This document shows positions 34,747 through 42,219 of a DNA stretch of 57,685 nucleotides, one piece after another. The stretch comes from Hydrogenophaga sp. (GTDB lineage Bacteria; Pseudomonadota; Gammaproteobacteria; Burkholderiales; Burkholderiaceae_C), in assembly GCF_018780385.1 (NCBI RefSeq), contig NZ_JADMJO010000103.1, positions 1 through 57,685 on the forward strand, read 5' to 3'. The notes below the pieces were generated by a model. The model did no database searches, was not told where the DNA came from, and saw nothing but the letters and a program-made list of their open reading frames with translations. Numbering within the stretch: position 1 is the stretch's first letter; every line of letters begins with the position of its first letter. The position numbers and the translations under genes are program-made.

Positions 34747-35959
34747 GACAACAGCAAAGCCCATGGGACTCGATACGGTGAGATTCAAAACCCCCTACAT
34801 GGCCCCAAGCATCGTGAAGAGCATCGAAGCCATGGGCACGCACTACGCATGCACCGACAACGCCTCAGGCGTGAAGACCTGGGAGTTCACCCGCACCAAC
34901 CTGCGCGGCTCGTTCGACTCTCGGATCATGGTGAAGCCCATGCACGAGGACTGCTCGAAGTCCAAACGCGGGAAGCCCGAGTGGCATCCCAGCCCGCCCT
35001 ACCTGGTGATCGAGTGTTCGATCCCCAAGGCCTTCAACGGTCACAACGTGTACGGCGTCATCGAGGACCTGCAAGAGGCCAGTGAACGGCTCCGCCAGTT
35101 GCTGCAGGTGTTGCTGTGCGTCCCCCTGCCCCACTCAGAAAACTGGACCGTGCAGCGCGTGGATTGGGCCGAAAACTTCCAGCTGCCCCACCAGGCCGTG
35201 CAGGAATTCTTCGAGGGCATTTATCACGTGGCCTTCCCGCGGCGAAAGATGCAGAAGTACGGCAACGAATCGATTTTCACCCCCGGCACCACCACCACGA
35301 TCAAGCTGTATCACAAGGGGCCAGAGTTCGAGAAGAACGACCGCAAGCGCCTCTACGTGGTGCTCCGAGGCTTGTTCCAGAAGAACCGCCCCAAGGACGC
35401 CCCGCCTGAATGGGCCGACCGGCAGGCCTCCCGCAAGGTCACCGCACTGCAGCGCCTGGCGAACTGCCGGCTCCGCGCCGAGGTGGAGATTCATGCGGAG
35501 AAGCTGGACTACAACTTCGGCCACAAGCCCAAGGTGCGCGAGATCACCACGGCCTACCTGCAGGAGGTTTTCGACCAGGAGATCAAACGACTGCTGCGCG
35601 AGGGCAAGGGTGCTGTGCAGATCGTCCGATCCAGCCTGGCGGTGCGTGATCGCCTGGACCTGCGCTACTCGCCCGAGCTGGCCGGCTTGCTCCACGGGTT
35701 CTGGATGGGCCTGGCCATGCACGGTGAAGACGACATGAAGAAGCGGAGCACCCGCCCCACCTTCTACCGCCGCCGCAAACAGCTGATCGACGTGGGCGTG
35801 TCGTGGCTCGCCACCGATCAACAACTCATCGAGCGTCAGGGGCAAATGCTGCCACCTGATTTCTCCCCCGTTCGCGAGAACGCCAGGCGCTGTCATTGCC
35901 TGGTGCGCGAAAGACCCGCCCTCGACTTTGAGCGTGGGCTACTTCAACTGGCCGCTTGA
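34730..35959 (+). CDS. phage/plasmid replication initiator, gene II/X family
   Basis: 409 residues. Segments typical of filamentous-phage gpII/CRI-type proteins: a positional RVDWAENFQL-like strand (about 143-152), the IKLYHKGPEFEKND block (near 190) matching the family YxKGxE motif, and LRAEVEIHAEKLDY (about 245). Such proteins nick the plus strand and start rolling-circle replication. It is followed 22 bases later by a probable ssDNA-binding gene, the order found in inoviruses. Alternative ATG four codons later. The exact catalytic tyrosine could not be picked by eye. Confidence 0.75.
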   Translation: MSLMSETTAKPMGLDTVRFKTPYMAPSIVKSIEAMGTHYACTDNASGVKTWEFTRTNLRGSFDSRIMVKPMHEDCSKSKRGKPEWHPSPPYLVIECSIPKAFNGHNVYGVIEDLQEASERLRQLLQVLLCVPLPHSENWTVQRVDWAENFQLPHQAVQEFFEGIYHVAFPRRKMQKYGNESIFTPGTTTTIKLYHKGPEFEKNDRKRLYVVLRGLFQKNRPKDAPPEWADRQASRKVTALQRLANCRLRAEVEIHAEKLDYNFGHKPKVREITTAYLQEVFDQEIKRLLREGKGAVQIVRSSLAVRDRLDLRYSPELAGLLHGFWMGLAMHGEDDMKKRSTRPTFYRRRKQLIDVGVSWLATDQQLIERQGQMLPPDFSPVRENARRCHCLVRERPALDFERGLLQLAA

Positions 35960-35981
35960 GGCCAAAACCCTAGGAACCATC

Positions 35982-36290
35982 ATGAGCGAAACCGTACTGA
36001 TCCTCCGCGCCTCCAAATGGGAGTTCACCGACGAAAAGACCGGCGAAATCCGCAAAGGCTGCACCGTGCACTACATCAACGACTATCAGGTCGAAACCGA
36101 CAACGCGGTGGGCGATGCCCCATTGAAGGTGACCGCCACCGATGAGGCCTTCTACGAGATCAAGCTCCACAAGGCCCCAGGCATCTACGAGATCGGCACG
36201 CGCACGAAACCCGGGAAGGATGGCCAGGCCACCGTGGTGCTCACCAAGGCGCGCTTCAAGGAAGCCTTCACGCTCTCGCACTACGAGTGA
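35982..36290 (+). CDS. probable ssDNA-binding protein (inovirus gpV-like)
   Basis: 102 residues from ATG 35982, preceded by AGGA; the frame is open further upstream but that part overlaps the replication gene. Short, beta-rich with aromatic and basic residues (KGCTVHYINDYQVETDN, FYEIKLHKAPGIYEIG), size and position directly after the replication initiator as for gpV-type helix-destabilising proteins, which coat the displaced strand. The call rests mainly on size and order. Confidence 0.55.
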   Translation: MSETVLILRASKWEFTDEKTGEIRKGCTVHYINDYQVETDNAVGDAPLKVTATDEAFYEIKLHKAPGIYEIGTRTKPGKDGQATVVLTKARFKEAFTLSHYE

Positions 36291-36321
36291 GCCGGCGTCT
36301 CAACCCACCACAAAGCCGTCG

Positions 36322-36717
36322 ATGATCACAGCGCCCAAAGAAATTTTCAGCAGCGAGTTTTTCGATCTCATGGTTCACGAAATGACTGTGGAGCGCACCG
36401 CCAAACTGCTGGGGGTGCACGAGACCACGGTACGCCGTTGGCTTCGCGGGGCCGTTCCAATACCCAGAGTCGTGTTTCTCGCTCTGTTTTGGGAAAGCCG
36501 TTGGGGCCGCTCGATCATTGACTGCGATCACCATGCAGAGCTCAACCTCATGCGCCAGCGCATCGGCATCCTGGAGGCCCAGGTGGTGAAGGCCAAGGAC
36601 ATCATCACGGGCCTGCGCTCCATGCAGTACGGCACCGCGAACGAACCCCTCTTCGATGACCTGCGGGACTTCGACGTGAAGACGCCCGACACCCAGCAGC
36701 GCGCCCACATCGGCTGA
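36322..36717 (+). CDS. helix-turn-helix protein of phage type
   Basis: 131 residues from ATG 36322. A clear helix-turn-helix is seen near residues 18-40 (MTVERTAKLLGVHETTVRRWLRG), followed by PIPRVVFLALFWESRWGRS, a pattern of small regulators next to filamentous-phage replication genes. A C-terminal helix (about 72-100, LMRQRIGILEAQVVKAKDII) is probably a coiled coil for dimerisation. The DNA target is unknown; it might control late genes or copy number. Confidence 0.6.
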   Translation: MITAPKEIFSSEFFDLMVHEMTVERTAKLLGVHETTVRRWLRGAVPIPRVVFLALFWESRWGRSIIDCDHHAELNLMRQRIGILEAQVVKAKDIITGLRSMQYGTANEPLFDDLRDFDVKTPDTQQRAHIG

Positions 36718-36731
36718 TCACGGAGACCACC

Positions 36732-36956
36732 ATGGAGGCCGGATTTTTCCTCGAACCCGAAGAGGTCGCCACCCTGACCGGATTCAAGACGCCTTCTCGC
36801 CAGGTGCAGTGGCTCCGCACCAAGGGCTGGCGCTTCGAGGTGAACGGCAACAGGAGGCCCATCGTGGCCCGCAAATACGCCGAGAAGATGCTGGGGTGCG
36901 GCGTGCCCGAACAACGCGCCTACGCCCCGAATTTCGCGTCCCTGCAGGCCCGGTGA
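36732..36956 (+). CDS. DUF4224-like protein, excision or integrase partner
   Basis: 74 residues. The pattern FLEPEEVATLTGFKTPSRQ, VQWLRTKGW and NGNRRPIVARK is that of the DUF4224 family, found immediately before tyrosine integrase genes in prophages and islands. A winged-helix-like DNA-binding role, such as directionality factor, is plausible. Its stop overlaps the integrase ATG (TGATG). Confidence 0.72.
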   Translation: MEAGFFLEPEEVATLTGFKTPSRQVQWLRTKGWRFEVNGNRRPIVARKYAEKMLGCGVPEQRAYAPNFASLQAR

Positions 36957-37933
36957 TGGGTCGCAGACGCCAATCCAATTTCGACGACCCACCGCGCTTC
37001 CATCGGAAGGGGAACGTCTGGTATCACGTCAGCGGCACCATGCCGCGCGTCTGGACAAAGCTCTCCAGCGATAGGGCCGAAGCCCTGCGGTTGTGGGCAC
37101 AGCGCGAGGGCGTGAGAGAAGACGACTCGACCAGGCTGTTTTCTGTCATCGCGCGGCGCTATGTTCGCGAGGTGTACCCATCGAAGTCCGTGCGCACCCG
37201 CCAGGACAACGACAAGGAGCTGGTGCACCTGCTGCGAGTGTTCGGGCACATGCCCATCGACCTGATCGCACCCATGCACATCCGTGAGTACCTGGACATT
37301 CGCGGCCAGGCGGCCAAGGTGCGCGCCAACCGGGAGAAGGCCCTCTTTTCGCACATGTTCAACAAGGCCAGGGAATGGGGCTACACCACCGCCCCGAACC
37401 CCTGCCAAGGTGTCAAAGGCTTCAAGGAGGCAGGGCGCGACCGCTACGTGACCAACGATGAATTCGAGAAGGTGCGCTCGCTCGCGCACTTCACCGTGGT
37501 CGATGCCATGGACCTGGCGCTGCTCACGGGCCAGCGCCCTGCCGATGTGTTGAAGCTACAGCGCACAGACATTCGAGACGGTGCGTTGTGGATCGTGCAG
37601 AACAAAACGGGCGCGCGCTTGGGCATCGAGATCACGGGCGAGCTGGCGGCCGTCATCGACAGGATCAACGGCAGATCCCGGACCGCCATCAGCGCCTACC
37701 TGATCCAGGACGAAAAGGGCCAGCCACTCAGCCAGTACGCCTTGCGCTCACGCTTCGATAAGGCGCGCACTCTGGCGAAGGTGAGTTTTCAGTTTCGGGA
37801 CATTCGGGCAAAGGCCGCGACCGACACCGGTGACCTTGCTCATTCGCAGAAGCTGCTGGCTCACAAAAACCGCGAAATGACCGAGCACTATGTTCGCCGT
37901 CGAATCGGCGAAGTAGTCAAGCCTTTGCGGTGA
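36956..37933 (+). CDS. int: tyrosine recombinase (phage-type integrase)
   Basis: 325 residues from the ATG overlapping the previous stop. An N-terminal arm-binding domain and SAM-like core-binding domain (about 62-150) precede the catalytic domain. Catalytic residues: Arg194 (TGQRPADVLKL), Arg284 within FRDIRAKAA, His303 (LLAHKN), Tyr312 (EHYVRR). The usual His of the HxxR box is Arg281. It should catalyse insertion of the element into tRNA-Phe, and its gene is the last of the rightward run. Its 3' end overlaps the convergent unknown gene by 17 bases. Confidence 0.9.
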   Translation: MGRRRQSNFDDPPRFHRKGNVWYHVSGTMPRVWTKLSSDRAEALRLWAQREGVREDDSTRLFSVIARRYVREVYPSKSVRTRQDNDKELVHLLRVFGHMPIDLIAPMHIREYLDIRGQAAKVRANREKALFSHMFNKAREWGYTTAPNPCQGVKGFKEAGRDRYVTNDEFEKVRSLAHFTVVDAMDLALLTGQRPADVLKLQRTDIRDGALWIVQNKTGARLGIEITGELAAVIDRINGRSRTAISAYLIQDEKGQPLSQYALRSRFDKARTLAKVSFQFRDIRAKAATDTGDLAHSQKLLAHKNREMTEHYVRRRIGEVVKPLR

Positions 37934-38984
37934 CCGCGCCCAGTTGTCTCATACGCAGGAGGTAATACAGCGGGGATCGTACTTGGGACGATGTTGCGTC
38001 TCCAGCACGAAGCTCTACCAACGTAGAACCGACAGCTGCAATCAACTGCGCCAAGGCTATCTGAGGGGGTAACGTTGAGAATGCCGTCGCCAATTCAGGC
38101 GCTCGTTCAGCGGCCTTCCAGGCAACGTTTAGCCAGTTTCTTTTCGGCTTCGCGATTTCATTCTCAAGCGCTGCCAGCACAGGAACTATGTCCGTCTGAA
38201 CCAAAAATTTTGCTGCACTTATGATTTCTTCTGCCGAAGAAGCTTGGCTGATCTGAGCGTTCAGCTGCTTACTCAACTGCAATATCGAAGCTCTAAAAGC
38301 TAGCAAATATGGCCTCAGCTCGGTGCGAGCCTCAACAATCTGCAGCGGCGAGAGCGCCCGTACAGCAGGTAGCATCACAGCTGCACACTCCATCGCCAGA
38401 ATCGTAGACAAGAGCTGTGCATTGTTCTGAGCGCCTGCTCCCTCGAAGCCTGGTACGGGGAGAGAGGGATTGTCATTCACAAGAGGCAATCCCTTTTCTC
38501 CGGCATAAATCATTGCCCGAGCAGGGTAGTGAAGCATCCCTGGATACTCGATAGAAGTCTCACCACCAGGAAGCGCCTTGTAGAAACGCACATGGTGAGT
38601 GGGGATGAAATTCTCCCGTACACCCCATATCTGGCGATCAATTTCGGCAACGATCTGTGCAGCTAACTTATCTTGCTCGCTATCAGTGCCAAGCCCGCTT
38701 GATTGCTCATCGAACACGCAGAACTCTTTAAGGTGCGGCACGTGCTCAATGAGTCTGAGCGCGCTTATGAGGACGGCAGTCTCAAAGTCCATTCGCTTAC
38801 CGACTGCTTCGATGATCCTCTCTGCCTCTGCATGAGTGGCCGCAATTTCCGTCCCATCCGGGGGGAGATAGACGCCCGGAAAGTGCACTTTGTCAAACAG
38901 TAAACCCAGCAGAGTTAGCGCTCCCTGGTTCGGGATTGCGGCACTGTAGTAAACGACTTCGAGCTTGGGTTCCAAACTGGACAT
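37917..38984 (-). CDS. cargo gene of unknown function
   Basis: 355 residues, ATG at 38984 with a good GGAGGT ribosome-binding site (38988-38993 on the complement). No signal peptide or convincing membrane span. The N-terminus LEVVYYSAAIPNQGALTLLGLLFDKVHFPG is a beta-strand/helix pattern; the centre is helical (about 55-110 and 215-300), and it ends SPLYYLLRMRQLG. No family recognised. G+C is lower than the rest (29/60 at 38221-38280), indicating recent acquisition. Orientation against the other element genes, and position between integrase and attachment site, is the usual cargo slot for defence or lysogenic-conversion genes. That is suggestive only. Confidence 0.8.
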   Translation of the reverse strand: MSSLEPKLEVVYYSAAIPNQGALTLLGLLFDKVHFPGVYLPPDGTEIAATHAEAERIIEAVGKRMDFETAVLISALRLIEHVPHLKEFCVFDEQSSGLGTDSEQDKLAAQIVAEIDRQIWGVRENFIPTHHVRFYKALPGGETSIEYPGMLHYPARAMIYAGEKGLPLVNDNPSLPVPGFEGAGAQNNAQLLSTILAMECAAVMLPAVRALSPLQIVEARTELRPYLLAFRASILQLSKQLNAQISQASSAEEIISAAKFLVQTDIVPVLAALENEIAKPKRNWLNVAWKAAERAPELATAFSTLPPQIALAQLIAAVGSTLVELRAGDATSSQVRSPLYYLLRMRQLGAVTAKA

Positions 38985-39003
38985 TCCACCTCCCTGGAAG
39001 GAA

Positions 39004-39032
39004 TTGTAGAAAGAGCGCCGCGAATGTAGAAA
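39004..39032. promoter_or_regulatory. candidate integrase arm sites at the right end
   Basis: TTGTAGAAA (39004-39012) and ATGTAGAAA (39024-39032) are direct repeats 20 bases apart, about two helical turns. TTCTACAA at the left end (32435-32442) is the inverted form. They sit upstream of the cargo gene start, so might also affect its transcription. Confidence 0.45.
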
Positions 39033-39062
39033 CGCCCCAGAACCCGAAAAGGGCGCTGGGGC
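39033..39062 (-). terminator. element-borne terminator downstream of tRNA-Phe
   Basis: CGCCCCAG (39033-39040) pairs with CTGGGGCG (39055-39062). On the minus strand the stem is followed by GTTTCT. It lies 10 bases beyond the tRNA 3' end, inside the element, where it replaces the host terminator displaced to 32305-32333. It would also shield the cargo gene from tRNA transcription. Confidence 0.6.
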
Positions 39063-39072
39063 GCATAGATAC

Positions 39073-39119
39073 TGGTGGCCTGGGACGGAATCGAACCATC
39101 GACACGCGGATTTTCAATC
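39073..39119. repeat. attR: tRNA-Phe core copy
   Basis: The 47 bases identical to 32344-32390. Here the element supplies the 3' half and restores a complete tRNA, the normal result of integration into a tRNA gene. Confidence 0.92.
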
Positions 39120-39148
39120 CGCTGCTCTACCAACTGAGCTACCGGGCC
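39073..39148 (-). tRNA. tRNA-Phe (GAA)
   Basis: 76 bases including encoded CCA. Cloverleaf read by hand: acceptor GGCCCGG, anticodon stem GCGGA/TCCGC around loop TTGAAAA with anticodon GAA, T loop TTCGATT. Acceptor pair 5-68 is a C-A mismatch; other pairs hold. The 3' part from position 30 on is the element copy (attR). A TACAAT hexamer (39169-39164 on the complement) fits as a -10 box for its own promoter; the upstream -35 is poor. The ntrX-like gene ends 58 bases upstream on the same strand. Confidence 0.96.
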
Positions 39149-39206
39149 TTCGAGAGAAGCGAGATTGTAGCAGCTTCCAGGACCTCGATTTCGAGCCGCA
39201 CAGCAC

Positions 39207-39899
39207 TCAAAGTGCGTTGCGTTTGCTGCGCGCCAGATCGACGCCGAGCTGCTTGAGTTTGCGGTAGAGATGAGTGCGCTCCAGACCGGTCTTCTCGGCC
39301 ACGCGGGTCATGGAGCCGGCCTCTTTGGAGAGGTGGTATTCGAAGTAGGCCTTCTCGAACTCATCACGGGTTTCGCGCAACGGACCTTCGAGGTTGAAGG
39401 ACTGCGATGACTGCGGTCCCATGTCCATCACGGGTTCGGGCAAAGTGCTGCCAGTCATGGCGGCCTCGACCGTGAGATCCATCGACAGGCCAGAAGCGAG
39501 GCGAACGGGCACAGCGGTGGGGCTGGCCTTGGGCGGTGCCTTGTTCAAGCCCTGGTCCACAGCCTTGAGCAACTTGGCCAGGGTGATGGGCTTCTCAAGA
39601 AAGGCGGTGGCGCCGATGCGCGTGGCTTCCACGGCAGTGTCGATGGTGGCATGGCCGCTCATCATGATCACCGGCATCGACAACAAGCCTGTGCTGGCCC
39701 ATTCCTTCAACAGCGTCACACCATCGGTGTCGGGCATCCAGATGTCGAGCAACACGAGGTCGGGGCGCAACTGGGCGCGCACGGCACGGGCCTGGGCAGC
39801 GTTCTCGGCCAGTTCGACCGTGTGGCCTTCGTCGTTCAGGATTTCGGAAAGCAAGTCCCGGATGCCCAGTTCATCATCTACAACCAGAATTGTTGCCAT
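39207..39899 (-). CDS. NtrX-like response regulator lacking the AAA+ domain
   Basis: 230 residues. Receiver domain 1-120 with VVDDE, acceptor Asp52 (VLLDIWMPDTDG) and the KP motif in LEKPIT; a variable linker (about 125-180); and a Fis-type helix-turn-helix (about 185-230, MTRVAEKTGLERTHLYRKLKQLGV). True NtrX proteins carry a central sigma-54-activating ATPase; here it is absent, so this protein should act without RpoN, as ActR/RegA-type regulators do. It follows its kinase gene by 30 bases. Confidence 0.87.
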   Translation of the reverse strand: MATILVVDDELGIRDLLSEILNDEGHTVELAENAAQARAVRAQLRPDLVLLDIWMPDTDGVTLLKEWASTGLLSMPVIMMSGHATIDTAVEATRIGATAFLEKPITLAKLLKAVDQGLNKAPPKASPTAVPVRLASGLSMDLTVEAAMTGSTLPEPVMDMGPQSSQSFNLEGPLRETRDEFEKAYFEYHLSKEAGSMTRVAEKTGLERTHLYRKLKQLGVDLARSKRNAL

Positions 39900-39929
39900 G
39901 GCGCGGTGTGTTTCCCTCGGTACTTGTTG

Positions 39930-42182
39930 TCAATTCGCAACCGCGAATGATAACGACACTTGCGCGCCGATCACCTTGCCTTCGGTCACACGGTTGCTGA
40001 GATCCACGCGGCCGCCGTGCTCATCCATGATTTTTTTCACCACGGCAAGTCCGAGCCCGGTGCCCTTGACCTTGGTGGTCACGTAGGGCTCAAACGCACG
40101 CTTGAGAATGTGCTCGGCAAAACCGGGGCCCTGGTCCAGCACCGACAGGCGCACCCACTGGCCGGAATCGGAGCGGCGCGTGCGCAGCACCACCTGCGCA
40201 TCCGGCACACCGGCCATGGCGTCCTGAGCGTTCTGCACGAGGTTGTGCAGGATCTGGCGCACCTGCTGGGGATCGGCCTGGGCCATGGGCAGATCGTCGA
40301 CGGCCTCCAGGCGCACGGGCACGGCGGCGTTGTCGTAAAGCGAGAGGATGTCGCGCGCGAGGGCGTTGAGGTCAACCGGCTGCAACTGCGCGGCGGGCAG
40401 GCGCGCGTAGTCGCGGAACTCGTTGACCAGACGTTTCATGGCGTCCACCTGGTCAACGATGGTTCGCACCGACTTGGTCAGGATGGCCTGCTCGGCGGGC
40501 TGCACCTTGCCGTCAAGCTTCATGGCCAGGCGCTCGGCCGACAGCTGAATGGGCGTGAGCGGATTCTTGATCTCGTGCGCCAGGCGCCGCGCCACTTCAC
40601 CCCAGGCCTTGGCGCGCTGGGCCGAGACCATTTCGGACACATCGTCGAACACAAGCAGCCGCTCGTTGTTGGGCAGGAGCGCGCCGCGCGCGATCAAGGT
40701 GATGCCTTCGTCGAACGGGGTGGTGCCGTTGGCGCTGAGCTCGAACGACTGTTGCCAGTAACCGCCTTCGTGCGGCGTCTGATCGGACAGGAAACGCTCG
40801 AACTGCTGCAGCACGCCGGTGGAAAACGCCTCCAGTCCGGGCACGTCGGCCAACGGCTCGCCCATGTGCAGCGCCAGCGGCGTGCGCAGGATGCGCGCGG
40901 CGCCGGGGTTGACGCTTTGCAGGCGGCCTTGGCTGTCGAGAACCACGACACCCGCCGTGAGGTTGTCCAGGATGGTCTGCAGGTTGTCGCGCGCGGCATC
41001 CACCTGTTCCATGCTTTGCTGCACAGCGGCGCGCGCGTCTGACAGGTCCTGCGTCATGAGAGCGAAGGTGCGAGTGAGGCCGGCGAGCTCGTCGCGCGAG
41101 GGCAGCGATTTTTTGGGCGAGAGATCGCCAGTGGCCACCTCGCGCATGCCTTCGGCCAGCACCAGCAGCGGACGAATCAACTGGTTGCCCAGCAGCACCG
41201 CCAGCAGCACCGCGCCGAACACCGCCAGAAACAAGGCCAGTGTGAGGGTGCCGATGTACATGCGCCGCAGGCCCTCGCGGGCCAGCGCGCGCTCCTGGTA
41301 CTCGCGGTTGGCCACCTGCACGGCCAGTGCGTCGGCCACCAACGCGGCGGGCAAGGGTGCCACCACCTGCAGGAAGCGCGGCTCGGCATCGAAGCCGAAG
41401 CTGGGAGGACTGACCAGCGCCAACACTTTGATGCGCGCCTGCCCGGCCGCCAGCATGGCCTCCATTTCGCCATCAGCGCCTTCGTCGAGCCCCTCGATCT
41501 GCGCCACCACGCGCGCGTTGCGCACGCTGCGCAGCTGGGCAGCACTGGGCCGCTCGGGGCTAAGATCGAAGCGAGAGAGACCGGAACTGCCGAGCGCCTG
41601 GCCCGAGGCGCTCCAGAGCACGAGATCGGTCACGCCGAGTTGCTCGCGCAAGCGCTCCAGCGCGAGCACGGCCGATGAATTGGGTGTGCGCCCGAGGCCT
41701 TCGGCGGCCACCCGGGTCTTGCTGCTGAGATCGGCGGTGAGCGTGTCGAGCGTGGTGCGGCCGAGGTTGAGGCCGGCGGCCAGCGCCGACTCCACGCGCA
41801 CGTCGAACCAGCTCTCGATGGAACGCGAGACGAACTGGTACGACACGGTGTAGATCAACAAGCCGGGCAACACGCCGACCAGACCAATGATGGCCGCCAG
41901 CTTGATGAGCAGGCGGCTGCCGAACTTGCCGCGTCTGAAACGCATGGCCAGCCGCACACCCAGCCACACGATGACCAGCAGCAGGAAGCCCGCCACGGCC
42001 ACGTTGATGGCCACCAACCAGCCGAAGTTCTGTTCGTAGAGGGCACGGTTGCGCGTGGCCAGGGTGAGCAGAAACAGCAGCACCATGCCCACGCCGGTCA
42101 TGAAAACCAGGCCCGCACCGATGGCCCAGCGCACGGCCCCTGGCCGCTTGCGATTCGTGGGGATGGTGTGGTCTGGGTTCAC
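39930..42182 (-). CDS. NtrY-like sensor histidine kinase
   Basis: About 750 residues from GTG 42182; GTG near 42213 is also possible, no ATG gives the full membrane domain. Three or four N-terminal helices (about 15-115) and a periplasmic region, HAMP (after LLGNQLIRPLLVLAEG), PAS (about 400-500, LDNLTAGVVVLDSQGRL), then HisKA with the acceptor His in RRLAHEIKNPLTPIQL, and HATPase (NLVQNAQDAM, GTGLGLAVVKKI). The layout equals NtrY, which senses redox or nitrogen status in other Proteobacteria; the signal here is not known. Confidence 0.88.
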   Translation of the reverse strand: MNPDHTIPTNRKRPGAVRWAIGAGLVFMTGVGMVLLFLLTLATRNRALYEQNFGWLVAINVAVAGFLLLVIVWLGVRLAMRFRRGKFGSRLLIKLAAIIGLVGVLPGLLIYTVSYQFVSRSIESWFDVRVESALAAGLNLGRTTLDTLTADLSSKTRVAAEGLGRTPNSSAVLALERLREQLGVTDLVLWSASGQALGSSGLSRFDLSPERPSAAQLRSVRNARVVAQIEGLDEGADGEMEAMLAAGQARIKVLALVSPPSFGFDAEPRFLQVVAPLPAALVADALAVQVANREYQERALAREGLRRMYIGTLTLALFLAVFGAVLLAVLLGNQLIRPLLVLAEGMREVATGDLSPKKSLPSRDELAGLTRTFALMTQDLSDARAAVQQSMEQVDAARDNLQTILDNLTAGVVVLDSQGRLQSVNPGAARILRTPLALHMGEPLADVPGLEAFSTGVLQQFERFLSDQTPHEGGYWQQSFELSANGTTPFDEGITLIARGALLPNNERLLVFDDVSEMVSAQRAKAWGEVARRLAHEIKNPLTPIQLSAERLAMKLDGKVQPAEQAILTKSVRTIVDQVDAMKRLVNEFRDYARLPAAQLQPVDLNALARDILSLYDNAAVPVRLEAVDDLPMAQADPQQVRQILHNLVQNAQDAMAGVPDAQVVLRTRRSDSGQWVRLSVLDQGPGFAEHILKRAFEPYVTTKVKGTGLGLAVVKKIMDEHGGRVDLSNRVTEGKVIGAQVSLSFAVAN

Positions 42183-42219
42183 AGTGAAATGGTGGTGGGC
42201 GCGCTGGCGCACAGGGACT

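Larger units (their letters stand above)
32344..39119. mobile_element. integrated inovirus-derived element in tRNA-Phe
   Basis: Bounded by a perfect 47-bp direct repeat (32344-32390 and 39073-39119) equal to positions 30-76 of tRNA-Phe, so one unit measures 6729 bp. Content: two helix-turn-helix regulators, small unknown genes, a gene II/X-type replication protein, a probable ssDNA-binding protein, an MerR-like or phage-type HTH protein, a DUF4224-like protein, a tyrosine integrase, and a leftward gene of unknown function. Genes from 33231 to 37933 run in one direction with overlaps. The two ends are AT-richer (27/60 G+C at 32401-32460, 29/60 at 38221-38280) than the core (45/60 at 35401-35460). 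No coat, Zot/pI-type ATPase or secretin gene was recognised, so it looks like a satellite or a reduced prophage. Confidence 0.88.
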
